DNA from: Bradyrhizobium sp. CCBAU 53338 | GTDB taxonomy: Bacteria; Pseudomonadota; Alphaproteobacteria; Rhizobiales; Xanthobacteraceae | Assembly: GCF_015291665.1 (NCBI RefSeq) | Contig: NZ_CP030048.1 | Span: 7,041,501-7,105,500, forward strand | DNA: 64,000 bases | Direction of reading: 5' to 3' | Shown: positions 16,274-25,461 of the stretch, in pieces | Layout: every line of letters starts with the position of its first letter | Position numbering within the stretch: position 1 is the first letter of the stretch | Position numbers and translations under genes: made by a program | The notes under the pieces: model-generated | The model's input: only the letters and a program-made list of their open reading frames with translations | What the model was told of the DNA's origin: nothing | Database searches by the model: none

Positions 16274-17404
16274 ATGAAATCAACGCTACTGGTGGGCGCG
16301 CTGCTCACCGCGATCACGACGACGGGCGCCTTCGCGCAGGCGATCAAGCTCGCCGACGTCGCCGAGCTTTCGGGTGGCGGCGCCACCGTCGGCACCAACT
16401 GGAAGAACGGCATCGATCTCGCGATCGAGGAGATCAACGCCAAGGGCGGCGTGCTCGGCCGCAAGCTCGAGGTCACCCACGCCGACTCGCAGTCCAACCC
16501 CGGCGTTGCCCGCGCACAGGTGCAGAAGGCACTCGATGCCGAGCCCTATGTGCTGCTCGGCCCCGGCTATTCCGGCTCGGTGAAGGTCACCGCCCCGCTC
16601 GCCGCCGAAGCCGGCATCACGCAGATCATGGGCGGCGAAGCCGCCGAGCTGACGCAGGCCGGCAACAAGTTCCTGTTCCGGACCTCGTTCGGCCAGCAGT
16701 CCTCGATGCCGAAGGTCGCAAAATACATTCACGACGACATGAAGGCGAAGTCGGTCGCGGTGGTCTGGGTCAACAACGACTTTGGCCGCGGTGGCCGCGA
16801 CGTCGTCATCAAGGAGCTCGAGCGTCTTGGTTCGAAGGTGGTGGCAGATCTCTCGACAGAAGCCGGCCAGGCCGACTTCGCCGCCGACGTCGGCAAGATC
16901 AAGGCCGCCAATCCCGACGCCGTGTTCATCTACCTCAACGAGGAAGAGAGCGCACGCATCCTGAAAGAGCTGAAGCGCCAGGGCGTCACCGCGCCGCTGA
17001 TGGGCGAGACCACGCTGATCGGCCAGAAGGTGATCGAACTCGCCGGCGATGCCGCCAACGGCGCGCGCGGCCATGTCGGCCTCACCACCGACGCCCCGGT
17101 CGACCTGATCAAGGGTTTCCGCGACCGCTTCTCCAAGAAGTACAACTACGTTCCTGATCACAACGGCCTGAAGGGCTATCTCGCCGTCTACATGGTGAAG
17201 GCCACCACCGAGAAGATGGGCAAGGTCGACTCCAAGGCTTTCGCCGACACGCTGCACGGATTGACCATCAAGGCCGCCGACGAGCCGGGCATCCTGATGG
17301 ACGTCACCTTCGACCAGAATGGCGACATCGATCGCCAGAGCTTCCTGGTCGAAGTGGTCGACGGCAAACAGGTGGTGAAGCAGGTGCTGCCGAAGATGAA
17401 GTGA
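16274..17404 (+). CDS. HAAT ABC transporter substrate-binding protein
   Basis: Periplasmic binding protein of 376 residues. It has a signal peptide (MKSTLLVGALLTAITTTGAFAQ), then a Leu/Ile/Val-binding-protein fold (NGIDLAIEEINAKGG, DSQSNPGVA, GPGYSGSV, GGEAAELTQ). It is the first transporter gene of the quinate/shikimate operon. Shikimate, quinate or a related acid is the inferred ligand. Confidence 0.88.
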   Translation: MKSTLLVGALLTAITTTGAFAQAIKLADVAELSGGGATVGTNWKNGIDLAIEEINAKGGVLGRKLEVTHADSQSNPGVARAQVQKALDAEPYVLLGPGYSGSVKVTAPLAAEAGITQIMGGEAAELTQAGNKFLFRTSFGQQSSMPKVAKYIHDDMKAKSVAVVWVNNDFGRGGRDVVIKELERLGSKVVADLSTEAGQADFAADVGKIKAANPDAVFIYLNEEESARILKELKRQGVTAPLMGETTLIGQKVIELAGDAANGARGHVGLTTDAPVDLIKGFRDRFSKKYNYVPDHNGLKGYLAVYMVKATTEKMGKVDSKAFADTLHGLTIKAADEPGILMDVTFDQNGDIDRQSFLVEVVDGKQVVKQVLPKMK

Positions 17405-17417
17405 TTTTCGCCTCCCT

Positions 17418-17541
17418 TCTCCCTCGCCCCGCTCTTGGCGGGGAGAGGGTCGGGGTGAGGAGTGCTTCTGCAAAGCCGGTGAGAGATGGGCTCGCGGACA
17501 GAGCCCCTCACCCGCCCTCTCCCGTAAGACTGGGAGAGGGA
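17418..17541. repeat. palindromic intergenic repeat, CTCTCCC type
   Basis: Two inverted units: TCTCCCTCGCCCC facing GGGGAGAGGGTCGGGG, then CCCTCACCCGCCCTCTCCC facing GGGAGAGGG. It lies between the binding protein gene and livH, where a hairpin could dampen expression of the membrane genes. A related copy is at 41871-41975. Confidence 0.65.
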
Positions 17542-17568
17542 GACGAAAGAGCGACGCGAGAGGGGAAA

Positions 17569-18444
17569 ATGTCCAATCTGTTCGATCTTCTGGTCGCTGG
17601 ACTGGCCACCGGCGCGATCTACGCGCTGGTCGCGGTCGGCTTCACGCTGCTGTGGCAGACCTCGCAGACCATCAATTTCGCGCAAGGCGAGTTTGTGATG
17701 CTTCCGGCGTTCCTGATGCTGGCGGCAATGCATGTCGGCGCGCCGTTCTGGCTCGCGATCATCCTCGGTACCCTCTTGTCGATGATCCTGCTGGGCCTCG
17801 CCTTCAAGATGCTTCTGGTCGACCCGATGATGCGCCACGGCGTGCTGCCGCTGGCAATCGCGACCATGGCGCTCGCGATCGGGATCAAGGAAGCCGTAAA
17901 GCAATTCTTCAGCGCAGAGGCTTCGCCCTTCCCGTCGATCGTACCGACCAGCGACATCTCCGTGCTCGGCCACGCAGTCTCGCTGCAAAGCATCGGCGTG
18001 CTCGTCGTCGCGATCGTTGCCGTTTTCGGCCTGACCACGCTGCTGAACCGCACTTCGCTCGGCCACCAGATGCAGGCAGCGGCGCAGAACCCGACGGTCG
18101 CGCGCATCATCGGTGTGCCGGTCGAGCGTATGATCCTGTTGACCTTCCTGATCAACGCCTTCCTGGTCGCGCTGGCTTCGCTGCTGATCACGCCGATCTA
18201 TCTGGCGAAATTCTCCTCCGGCGAAGTGCTCGGCCAGGCCGCCTTCATCGCGGCGATCGTCGGCGGCTTCAACCAGGTGCGCGGCGCGATCGCCGGCGGC
18301 CTGTTGATCGGCGTGCTCGACAACCTCGCGGCCGCCTACGTCTCGACGCAATACCGCGCCGCCGTGCCGATGATCTTCCTGATCGCCGTGATCCTGTTCC
18401 GGCCGCAAGGACTGCTCGGCCGCGCCGAGGAGCGCACGGTATGA
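17569..18444 (+). CDS. HAAT ABC transporter permease LivH-type (quinate/shikimate cluster)
   Basis: A 291-residue inner-membrane permease with the segment TSQTINFAQGEFVMLPAF near residue 32, typical for LivH. The ATG at 17569 has AGAGGGGA upstream. Its stop overlaps the start of the LivM-type gene (ATGA). It is part of an unbroken operon from 15341 to 23851. Confidence 0.88.
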   Translation: MSNLFDLLVAGLATGAIYALVAVGFTLLWQTSQTINFAQGEFVMLPAFLMLAAMHVGAPFWLAIILGTLLSMILLGLAFKMLLVDPMMRHGVLPLAIATMALAIGIKEAVKQFFSAEASPFPSIVPTSDISVLGHAVSLQSIGVLVVAIVAVFGLTTLLNRTSLGHQMQAAAQNPTVARIIGVPVERMILLTFLINAFLVALASLLITPIYLAKFSSGEVLGQAAFIAAIVGGFNQVRGAIAGGLLIGVLDNLAAAYVSTQYRAAVPMIFLIAVILFRPQGLLGRAEERTV

Positions 18445-19439
18445 GCGGCTTTGCCAAACCCCTGAAGATCGCGCTCGGCCTCATCGTCGTTGCCGGCCTG
18501 ATCGTCATTCCCATCAACTTCAACCGCTACGGCCTGTTCATCCTCAGCCAGTGGGCGGTGATGACCATCGCGGCGATGGGCCTCAATCTCACGCTCGGCT
18601 ATGCCGGCCAGGTCTCGCTGGCGCAGGGCGCCTTCGTCGGTATCGGCGCCTATGCTTCAGCGATCATGACCACTCACGGCTGGCCGCTGCCGGCCGCCAT
18701 CGTGGCGGCGATCGTGCTCGCCTTCGCGGTCGGCTGGATCCTCGGCTATCCCGCGCTGCGCGTGCAGCACCACTACCTCGCCTTCGTCACCCTTGCCTTT
18801 TCCACGCTCGCCTTCCTCGTGTTCCGCAACGAGAGCTGGCTCACCGGTGGCATCTACGGCATCTCCAACATTCCGCGGCCGCATATTTTCGGCGTCGCGA
18901 CCAACAAGCCCCTGCCGTTCTATTATGTCTGCCTCGGCTCACTCGCGATCGTCTCGGTTGCCGTGTGGTGGCTGATCCGTTCGCCCTGGGGCCGCGCCTT
19001 CATGGCGCTGCGCGAAAATCCGCTGCGCGCGCAATCGCTCGGCATCGACACCCGCCGCTATACGCTGATGGCGTTTGCAATCGGCTCGGCGCTCGGCGGC
19101 GTCGCGGGCGCACTCTATGCACCGCTGACGCAGTATATCGATCCCGTTCCCTTCAACCTGTCGCTCTCGCTCGATCTCCTGATGATGGTGATCGTCGGCG
19201 GCGCCGGCTTCTATTTCGGTCCCTTCCTGGGCGCGATGATTGCAGTGCTGCTGCCGGAATGGCTGCGCTTCACCGAAGGCTATTATCTGATGCTCTACGC
19301 CATCGCGGTCATGGGACTTCTGATCTGGTCGCCGACGGGCATCCTGGGCATCCTCGACCGCTATATGGCCGCGCGACGCACCAAGGCAGCCTCCGCGCTG
19401 CGTGCCGTCGCCAAGTCCCGCCTGGAGACGGCGCAATGA
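18441..19439 (+). CDS. HAAT ABC transporter permease LivM-type (quinate/shikimate cluster)
   Basis: A 332-residue permease with about nine membrane segments and the LivM signature LTLGYAGQVSLAQGAFVGIG near residue 55. The ATG overlaps the previous stop, and its own stop overlaps the next start, so the genes are translationally coupled. Confidence 0.88.
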   Translation: MSGFAKPLKIALGLIVVAGLIVIPINFNRYGLFILSQWAVMTIAAMGLNLTLGYAGQVSLAQGAFVGIGAYASAIMTTHGWPLPAAIVAAIVLAFAVGWILGYPALRVQHHYLAFVTLAFSTLAFLVFRNESWLTGGIYGISNIPRPHIFGVATNKPLPFYYVCLGSLAIVSVAVWWLIRSPWGRAFMALRENPLRAQSLGIDTRRYTLMAFAIGSALGGVAGALYAPLTQYIDPVPFNLSLSLDLLMMVIVGGAGFYFGPFLGAMIAVLLPEWLRFTEGYYLMLYAIAVMGLLIWSPTGILGILDRYMAARRTKAASALRAVAKSRLETAQ

Positions 19440-20179
19440 GTGCGGTGCTCGAAGTCACCAATATCAAGAAGAGCTTTGGCGGCATCACCGCGGTCGACGG
19501 CGTCTCCTTCGACGTGCGCGAGGGCGAGATCCTCGGCCTGATCGGCCCGAACGGCTGCGGCAAATCGACCCTGTTCAACTGCATCCTCGGCCAGCTCACG
19601 CCATCGGGCGGGGAGGTCAAGCTCGACGGCAAGCTCGTCACAGGCCTCCGCCCCTCCGAGCTCAACAAGCTCGGCGTCAGCCGCACCTTCCAGCTCTTGC
19701 AAGTGTTCCCAAAACTCTCGGTACGGGAGAACCTGATCCTCGCGGGCCAGGAGCATCAGGGCAACATGGCCTCGCGCCTGGTCGGCCGCTCCGATGCCGG
19801 ACTGACCGAGGCCGCCAATCAGATGATCGGCTTCTTCAAGCTCGACCATCTCGCGGCCGAACCTGCCGGCGGCCTCTCCTACGGCCAGCAGAAGCTGCTC
19901 GACGCCGCCATGGCGTTCATGGGCGGGCCGCGTCTCGTGCTGCTCGACGAGCCCGCCGGCGGGGTCAACCCGACGATGCTGGCGGACCTGAAGGAGCGGC
20001 TGGTCGCGATCAACCGCGAGAAGAACGCCACCTTCGTCGTGATCGAGCACAACATGGAGTTCGTGATGTCGCTGTGCTCGCGCGTGATGGTGATGGCGGA
20101 AGGCAAGGTTCTGGCCATGGGACGGCCGGACGAAGTGCGCAAGAACCCTGCCGTGATCGAAGCCTATCTCGGACATTAG
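19436..20179 (+). CDS. HAAT ABC transporter ATP-binding protein LivG-type (quinate/shikimate cluster)
   Basis: ATPase of 247 residues. Walker A is GPNGCGKST, the signature region is LSYGQQKLLD, and Walker B is LVLLDEPAGGVNP. The start MSAVLEVTNIKKSFGG overlaps the permease stop by ATGA. It pairs with the LivF-type gene 11 bp downstream. Confidence 0.88.
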   Translation: MSAVLEVTNIKKSFGGITAVDGVSFDVREGEILGLIGPNGCGKSTLFNCILGQLTPSGGEVKLDGKLVTGLRPSELNKLGVSRTFQLLQVFPKLSVRENLILAGQEHQGNMASRLVGRSDAGLTEAANQMIGFFKLDHLAAEPAGGLSYGQQKLLDAAMAFMGGPRLVLLDEPAGGVNPTMLADLKERLVAINREKNATFVVIEHNMEFVMSLCSRVMVMAEGKVLAMGRPDEVRKNPAVIEAYLGH

Positions 20180-20190
20180 GGAAAGCGACC

Positions 20191-20928
20191 ATGAGCGACC
20201 CGATCCTCTCGGTTCACAATCTCGTCGGTGGCTACGGCAAGATGACGATCCTGAACGGCACTAATTTCTCGGTGCCGCCGGCGACCATCACCACGATCAT
20301 CGGCCCCAACGGCGCCGGAAAATCCACCGTGTTCAAGGCGATCTTCGGCCTGCTCAAGCTGCGCGACGGCAAGATCAGTTTTGCCGGCCGCGACGTCACC
20401 GGTTTGAGCCAGCGCGCACTGCTCAATGCCGGCATCTGCTACGTGCCGCAGGGCCGCAACATCTTCCCCGAGCTTTCGGTTCGCAGCAATATCGAGCTCG
20501 GCGGTGTCGCCGCCGGCAAGGGTATCGACCTGCCGACACGGATCGAAGCAGCGCTCGACCTCTTCCCCGCACTGCGTCGCAAATCGACGCAGCAGGCCTC
20601 GACGCTCTCGGGCGGCGAGCAGAAACAGCTCGAGATCGCGCGATCGCTGCTGCTCGAGCCCAAGCTCGTTCTGATCGACGAGCCCTCGATCGGCCTTTCG
20701 CCATTGATGGTGCAGCAGACCTTCGACATCCTCAAGTCCCTGCGCGACCGCGGCGTCACCATCCTGATGATCGAGCAGAATGCGCGCTCGGCGCTGGAGA
20801 TCTCCGACATCGGCATCGTGCTCGAGCTCGGCCAGACCCGCATGGTCGACAAGGCGGAGCGCATCCTCAACGACCCCAGGATCGGCCAGCTCTTCCTCGG
20901 CGGCGCCATGGAGGAGAGCGCGGCATGA
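20191..20928 (+). CDS. HAAT ABC transporter ATP-binding protein LivF-type (quinate/shikimate cluster)
   Basis: ATPase of 245 residues. Walker A is GPNGAGKST, the signature is LSGGEQKQLE, and Walker B is LVLIDEPSIGLSP. The ATG at 20191 follows GGGAAAGCGACC. The stop overlaps the start of the Gfo/Idh gene, so uptake and catabolic genes are coupled at this point. Confidence 0.88.
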   Translation: MSDPILSVHNLVGGYGKMTILNGTNFSVPPATITTIIGPNGAGKSTVFKAIFGLLKLRDGKISFAGRDVTGLSQRALLNAGICYVPQGRNIFPELSVRSNIELGGVAAGKGIDLPTRIEAALDLFPALRRKSTQQASTLSGGEQKQLEIARSLLLEPKLVLIDEPSIGLSPLMVQQTFDILKSLRDRGVTILMIEQNARSALEISDIGIVLELGQTRMVDKAERILNDPRIGQLFLGGAMEESAA

Positions 20929-21983
20929 GCGCGAAAATGCGCATCGCCGTTGCCGGCGCCGGCCTGATCGGCCGCCGCCATGTCGAACTGATCGACGCGT
21001 CGCCCGATTGCGTGCTCGCGGGCATCGCCGACCCCTCCCCCGCCGCGAGTGAATTTGCGCTGGCGCGCGGCACGCCCTGGCATGCGGACCACCGCGCGCT
21101 CCTGGCGGACGAGAAGCCCGATGGTCTGATCATCGCTTCACCGAACGCGCTGCATTTCGAGATGGCGCTCGACTGCGCACAAGCCGGCGTGCCCGCGCTG
21201 ATCGAGAAACCGGTGACTGACACCGTCGCGACCGCGCAACGCCTGTGCACGGCGATCAAACGGACGGGCGTGCCGATGCTGGTCGGCCATCACCGCCGGC
21301 ACAATCCCATCATCAAGGCCGCGCGCGAGGCGGTGGCGACCGGCAAGCTCGGCCAGCTCACCGCCGTGGTCGGATTGTGGCTGCTGAAAAAGCCCGACGA
21401 TTATTTCGACGTGGCGTGGCGGCGCGAGCACGGCGGCGGCCCCCTCCTCATCAACCTCATCCACGACATCGACAATTTCCGCTTCGTCTGCGGCGAGATC
21501 ACCGAGGTGCAGGCGCTGACCTCGAACAAGGTTCGCGGCTTCGCCGTCGAGGACACCGCCGCCTTGCTGCTGCGCTTCGCCAATGGCGCGCTGGGCACGG
21601 TGACAGTGTCGGACGCAACGCCCGCGCCGTGGAGCTGGGAGCTCGCCTCGGGCGAGAATGCTGCGTATCCCAAGCAGGATCAGCCCTGTTACATCTTCTC
21701 CGGCACCGCGGGCTCGCTGTCGGTTCCCAATATGGAGCTGTGGTCCTACAGGCAGCAGCCTGGCTGGTATGCGCCGCTGTCGCGCGAGACGATCGCGCCT
21801 GTGACATTCGATCCGCTGGCCGAGCAGCTCCGGCACTTCTGCGCCGTGATCGCGGGCCGGGAACAACCCCTGATCTCAGTGGAAGACGCCATGGGCACGC
21901 TCGCGGTCGTCGAAGCCGTCAGCGAGGCGGCGCGCACGGGCCAAAAAATATCGCCGGGCCACATCATGGAGCAGGCCGCATGA
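20925..21983 (+). CDS. Gfo/Idh/MocA family oxidoreductase
   Basis: NAD(P)-dependent dehydrogenase of 352 residues. The Rossmann loop is AGAGLIGRRH near residue 8, the family lysine is in EKPVTDT near residue 88, and the catalytic histidine is likely in LIHDIDNF near residue 183. The substrate of this family member is unknown. It sits between the transporter and the dehydroshikimate dehydratase and overlaps both by ATGA, so a polyol or cyclitol such as quinate is a likely substrate; this is inference. Confidence 0.85.
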   Translation: MSAKMRIAVAGAGLIGRRHVELIDASPDCVLAGIADPSPAASEFALARGTPWHADHRALLADEKPDGLIIASPNALHFEMALDCAQAGVPALIEKPVTDTVATAQRLCTAIKRTGVPMLVGHHRRHNPIIKAAREAVATGKLGQLTAVVGLWLLKKPDDYFDVAWRREHGGGPLLINLIHDIDNFRFVCGEITEVQALTSNKVRGFAVEDTAALLLRFANGALGTVTVSDATPAPWSWELASGENAAYPKQDQPCYIFSGTAGSLSVPNMELWSYRQQPGWYAPLSRETIAPVTFDPLAEQLRHFCAVIAGREQPLISVEDAMGTLAVVEAVSEAARTGQKISPGHIMEQAA

Positions 21984-23851
21984 ACAAGCGCTCGATCGCA
22001 ACCGTTTCCCTCTCAGGCGCGCTGGACGAGAAGCTGCGCGCCATCGCGTCCGCCGGCTTCGAGGCGGTCGAGATTTTCGAGAACGACCTGTTGTCGTTCG
22101 GTTCAGGCCCGCGCGACATCGCCAAGCTCTGCAAGGACCTCAACCTCGAGATCTGTGCGTTCCAGCCGTTCCGCGATTTCGAGGGCATGCCGGAGCCGCA
22201 GCGCGCGCGCAATTTTGCCCGTGCCGAGCGCAAGTTCGACCTGATGCAGGAGCTCGGCACCGATCTGTTGCTGATCTGCTCCAACGTGTCGCCAGCTTCG
22301 CTCGGCGGCATCGACCGCGCCGCCGACGATTTTCGCGAGCTCGGCGACCGCGCCGCCAAGCGCGGCTTGCGCGTCGGCTACGAGGCGCTGGCCTGGGGAC
22401 GCCACGTCAACGACTATCGCGACGCCTGGGAGATCGTGCGACGTGCCGATCATCCCGCAATCGGCGTCATCCTCGACTCTTTTCACGCGCTGGCGCCGGG
22501 CTTCCCGGTTCGCGCGATGGCCTCGATCCCCGGCGACAAGATCTTCCTGGTGCAGCTTGCCGACGCGCCGAAGCTCGAGCTCGACATCTTGTCGTGGAGT
22601 CGGCACTTCCGTTCGTTCCCCGGGCAGGGCGATCTGCCGGTCGGCGAGTTCATGCAGGCGATCGCGGCGACCGGCTATTCCGGGCCGTGGTCGCTGGAGA
22701 TCTTCAACGATCAGTTCCGCGCGGGCTCCGCGGCGCAGACCGCGGTCGACGGCCTGCGCTCGCTGATCCTGTTGCAGGACCACCTTGCCCCGGACTGGCC
22801 AAAGCTCGTGGGCGAGCCCCTGGCACCGAAGCCCAGGAGCAGCGGCACCGGCTTCATCGAATTCGCCGTCAACGAGACCAAGGCCGGCGAGCTCGCTCAG
22901 CTGTTTTCGCAGCTCGGCTTCCGCAAGACCGGCAAGCACCGCAGCAAGGCGGTGGAACGCTGGTCGCAGGGCAAGGTCGAGCTCGTGATCAACTCCGAGA
23001 CCGACGGCTTTGCGCATTCGCACTACGTGACGCACGGCCCCGGCGTCTGCGCCATCGCGCTCGATGTCGACAACGCCGGCCTTGCCATGCAGCGAGCGGA
23101 GACGCTGAAGGCGCGCACCTTCTATCAACCGGTCGGACCGGGCGAGCTGGAAATCCCCGCGATCCACGGCGTCGGCGGCAGCCTTCTGTATTTCCTCGAC
23201 CAGGCCGGCAAGAACTGGGATACGGATTTCGCACCGGTTGCAAGCGACGCAGGCACGGATGCGCTGCTCGCCGTCGACCACATCGCGCAGTCCATGCCCT
23301 ATGACGAGATGCTGTCCTGGCTGCTGTTCTACACCGGGATCCTCGACCTCAAGCGGCTGCCGCAGATGGAGATCGCCGATCCCAGGGGCCTCGTGCAGAG
23401 CCAGGCTCTCATCAACGGCGACCAGAGCCTGCGCTTCGTCGTCAACGGCTCCTCCGCCAACCGCACGCTGCCGGCGCGTTTCATCTCGGAGTTTTTCGGC
23501 TCAGGCGTGCAGCACGTCGCCTTCGCGTGCGAGGACATTTTCGCCACCGTCGCCGCGATGCGTGCGCGCGGAGCCGGCTTCCTCGACATTCCCGACAATT
23601 ACTACGACGACATCGAAGCCAAATACGAGCTCGCGCCCGATGTCATGGCAAAGCTCCGCGCCAACCACATTCTCTACGACCGCGAGGGCGACGGCGAGTT
23701 CTTCCAGGTCTACACCCATATCTTCGATGAGCGCTTCTTCTTCGAGATCGTCGAGCGGAGGAGCTATCAGGGCTTTGGCGCGGCCAATGCCGGGATCAGG
23801 CTTGCCGCGCAAGCCCGCGAAGTGCGCCCTCCGAGCATGCCGCGGGTGTAA
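21980..23851 (+). CDS. quiC1: 3-dehydroshikimate dehydratase fused to HPPD-like domain
   Basis: Converts 3-dehydroshikimate to protocatechuate. The 623-residue protein has a TIM-barrel dehydratase domain (about 1-285) whose four metal ligands are all visible: Glu135 (GYEALAW), Asp166 (ILDSFH), Gln192 (VQLAD) and Glu240 (SLEIFND). The C-terminal part (about 290-600) resembles 4-hydroxyphenylpyruvate dioxygenase and keeps a His434/His512/Glu589 iron triad (VDHIAQ, VQHVAF, FFEIVER). This is the QuiC1/QsuB architecture; such genes are often mislabelled as isomerase/dioxygenase. It ends the operon that starts at 15341. Confidence 0.9.
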   Translation: MNKRSIATVSLSGALDEKLRAIASAGFEAVEIFENDLLSFGSGPRDIAKLCKDLNLEICAFQPFRDFEGMPEPQRARNFARAERKFDLMQELGTDLLLICSNVSPASLGGIDRAADDFRELGDRAAKRGLRVGYEALAWGRHVNDYRDAWEIVRRADHPAIGVILDSFHALAPGFPVRAMASIPGDKIFLVQLADAPKLELDILSWSRHFRSFPGQGDLPVGEFMQAIAATGYSGPWSLEIFNDQFRAGSAAQTAVDGLRSLILLQDHLAPDWPKLVGEPLAPKPRSSGTGFIEFAVNETKAGELAQLFSQLGFRKTGKHRSKAVERWSQGKVELVINSETDGFAHSHYVTHGPGVCAIALDVDNAGLAMQRAETLKARTFYQPVGPGELEIPAIHGVGGSLLYFLDQAGKNWDTDFAPVASDAGTDALLAVDHIAQSMPYDEMLSWLLFYTGILDLKRLPQMEIADPRGLVQSQALINGDQSLRFVVNGSSANRTLPARFISEFFGSGVQHVAFACEDIFATVAAMRARGAGFLDIPDNYYDDIEAKYELAPDVMAKLRANHILYDREGDGEFFQVYTHIFDERFFFEIVERRSYQGFGAANAGIRLAAQAREVRPPSMPRV

Positions 23852-23865
23852 ACTCTATGCACGCA

Positions 23866-23950
23866 GTCATTGCGAGGAGCAAAGCGACGAAGCAATCCAG
23901 GGCCGTCCCGCAGGGGGATTCTGGATTGCTTCGCTTCGCTCGCAATGACG
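23866..23950. repeat. palindromic intergenic repeat, GTCATTGCGAG type
   Basis: Begins GTCATTGCGAGG and ends CTCGCAATGACG. Internally GAAGCAATCCAG faces CTGGATTGCTTC. Further copies are at 59091-59169 and 63017-63069. It lies between two convergent genes and could act as a two-way terminator hairpin. Confidence 0.75.
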
Positions 23951-23966
23951 AAGGAAAGAGCTCAGC

Positions 23967-25139
23967 TCACTTCATCGGGCACTTGTCGTGGAAACGATCC
24001 TGGTCGTTCTCCACGATGGTCGCAACCGTCTTCAGCGAAAGCTGGCCTTCGCCGTCCTTGACCACGTCCTGGAGATAGAAGTTCTGCACCGGGATGTGGT
24101 TGTTGCCGTATTTGAAGGGACCGCGCAGCGACTTGAAGTTGGCCTTCTCCATCTCGGCCTTCATCGCGTCCTTCTTGCTGGTGTCGCCCTTCACCGCGAC
24201 GACCGCGCTGTTGATGAGTTGGGCGGCGTCATAGGCTTGGGCGCCGTAGTAGGTCGGGCGCAGGCCGGTGTACTTCTTGCGGTAATCGGCGACGAAGCGC
24301 TTGTTCTGCTCGTTAGGCAGGTCGTTGACCCATTCCTGCGCGCCGGGAACGCCAAGCGCGTTCTCCTTCTGCAGCGGCAGCGACAACTCGTCGACGGTGA
24401 ACGCCGTGTAGAGCGGCATCGTGCTCTTCAGGCCGGCTTGCGCGTATTGATTGAGGAACTGCACGCCGGCCGCACCGGGATAGAACACGAAGATCGACTC
24501 CGCGCCCGAGGCGCGCGCCTTCGAGAGTTCTGCGGAGAAATCGAGCTGGCTCGGCCAGACCGTATATTCCTCGCCCTTGACCTCACCCTTGAACGTACTC
24601 TTCACGCCCGCAAGCATGTCCTTGCCGGCCGCGTAGTTCGGTCCGATCAGGAACACGCTCTTGACGCCCTTCTGGTTCATGTAGAGGCCCATGGCGGCGG
24701 GCGTCTGGTCGTTCTGCCAGGAAGTCGAGAACACGTAAGGCGAGCATAGCTCACCGGCGAGCTGCGACGGACCTGCATTCGCCGAGACCAGAATGGTCTG
24801 CGAGTCCACCGCGGTCTTGAGCGAGGCCAGCAGGACGTTCGACCAGATGTAGCCGACAAGAAAATCGACCTTGTCGGACTGCACCAGCTTCTCGGTCTTC
24901 TGCTTGCCGACGTCGGGCTTCTGGCCGTCATCCTCGTAAATCACCTCGACCGGCTTGCCGCCCATCTTGCGACCCATGTGATCAAGCGCGAGCTCGAACG
25001 AGTTGCGCATGTCGTTGCCGATCACGGCGGTCGGGCCGCTGAAAGTCGAGACGAAACCGATCTTGATGGTGTCGCCGGCGAAAGCCGGGCTTGCCAGCAC
25101 CAGCGCTGCTGCGCCCGCCAGCCAGAATGCCGTCCTCAT
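23967..25139 (-). CDS. orphan HAAT ABC transporter substrate-binding protein
   Basis: Periplasmic binding protein of 390 residues. The signal peptide is MRTAFWLAGAAALVLASPAF; then come IKIGFVSTFSGPTAVIG and YEDDGQKPDVGKQ, the usual layout of aromatic-acid-binding HAAT proteins. The start at 25139 has a very strong AGGAGGGGAG site. No permease or ATPase is adjacent. It might serve the livHMGF set at 8.4-11.7 kb, which lacks a binding protein, but this is speculation. Confidence 0.85.
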   Translation of the reverse strand: MRTAFWLAGAAALVLASPAFAGDTIKIGFVSTFSGPTAVIGNDMRNSFELALDHMGRKMGGKPVEVIYEDDGQKPDVGKQKTEKLVQSDKVDFLVGYIWSNVLLASLKTAVDSQTILVSANAGPSQLAGELCSPYVFSTSWQNDQTPAAMGLYMNQKGVKSVFLIGPNYAAGKDMLAGVKSTFKGEVKGEEYTVWPSQLDFSAELSKARASGAESIFVFYPGAAGVQFLNQYAQAGLKSTMPLYTAFTVDELSLPLQKENALGVPGAQEWVNDLPNEQNKRFVADYRKKYTGLRPTYYGAQAYDAAQLINSAVVAVKGDTSKKDAMKAEMEKANFKSLRGPFKYGNNHIPVQNFYLQDVVKDGEGQLSLKTVATIVENDQDRFHDKCPMK

Positions 25140-25461
25140 AACCACTCCCCTCCTTATTATTGATCCCGGAAACGGGGTGATCGCCGCCCCGGGTCTGTCT
25201 CTATTGAACGCAAAATCTATCACGCCGCCAATGGCTCAGCGCCCGCTCCTGCACCATATTTCGCCTCAAATGAGGATGGCAAGAAATATAATTCTACTCA
25301 CTTCGACCAAGGCCGGTCCAGGGCCGGTCCGGGGGCTGCGGCGCTTTTGCGCGCCTGATCGATGCTTCAGGCCTATGCCGCGATTGATGACGGCTATTGG
25401 ACCGCGGCGCCCGATCCGCTCTTAAATAGAGAAAGACGCAGCGAGATTCGAAGGGTGCATC
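25140..25461. promoter_or_regulatory. divergent promoter region, binding protein / NADH dehydrogenase
   Basis: 322 bp between two divergent genes. CCTCA-N2-TGAGG (25264-25275) is a clear dyad in a locally AT-rich stretch. GGCCGGTCC occurs twice, at 25311 and 25322. No reading frame with a ribosome site was seen. Confidence 0.35.
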
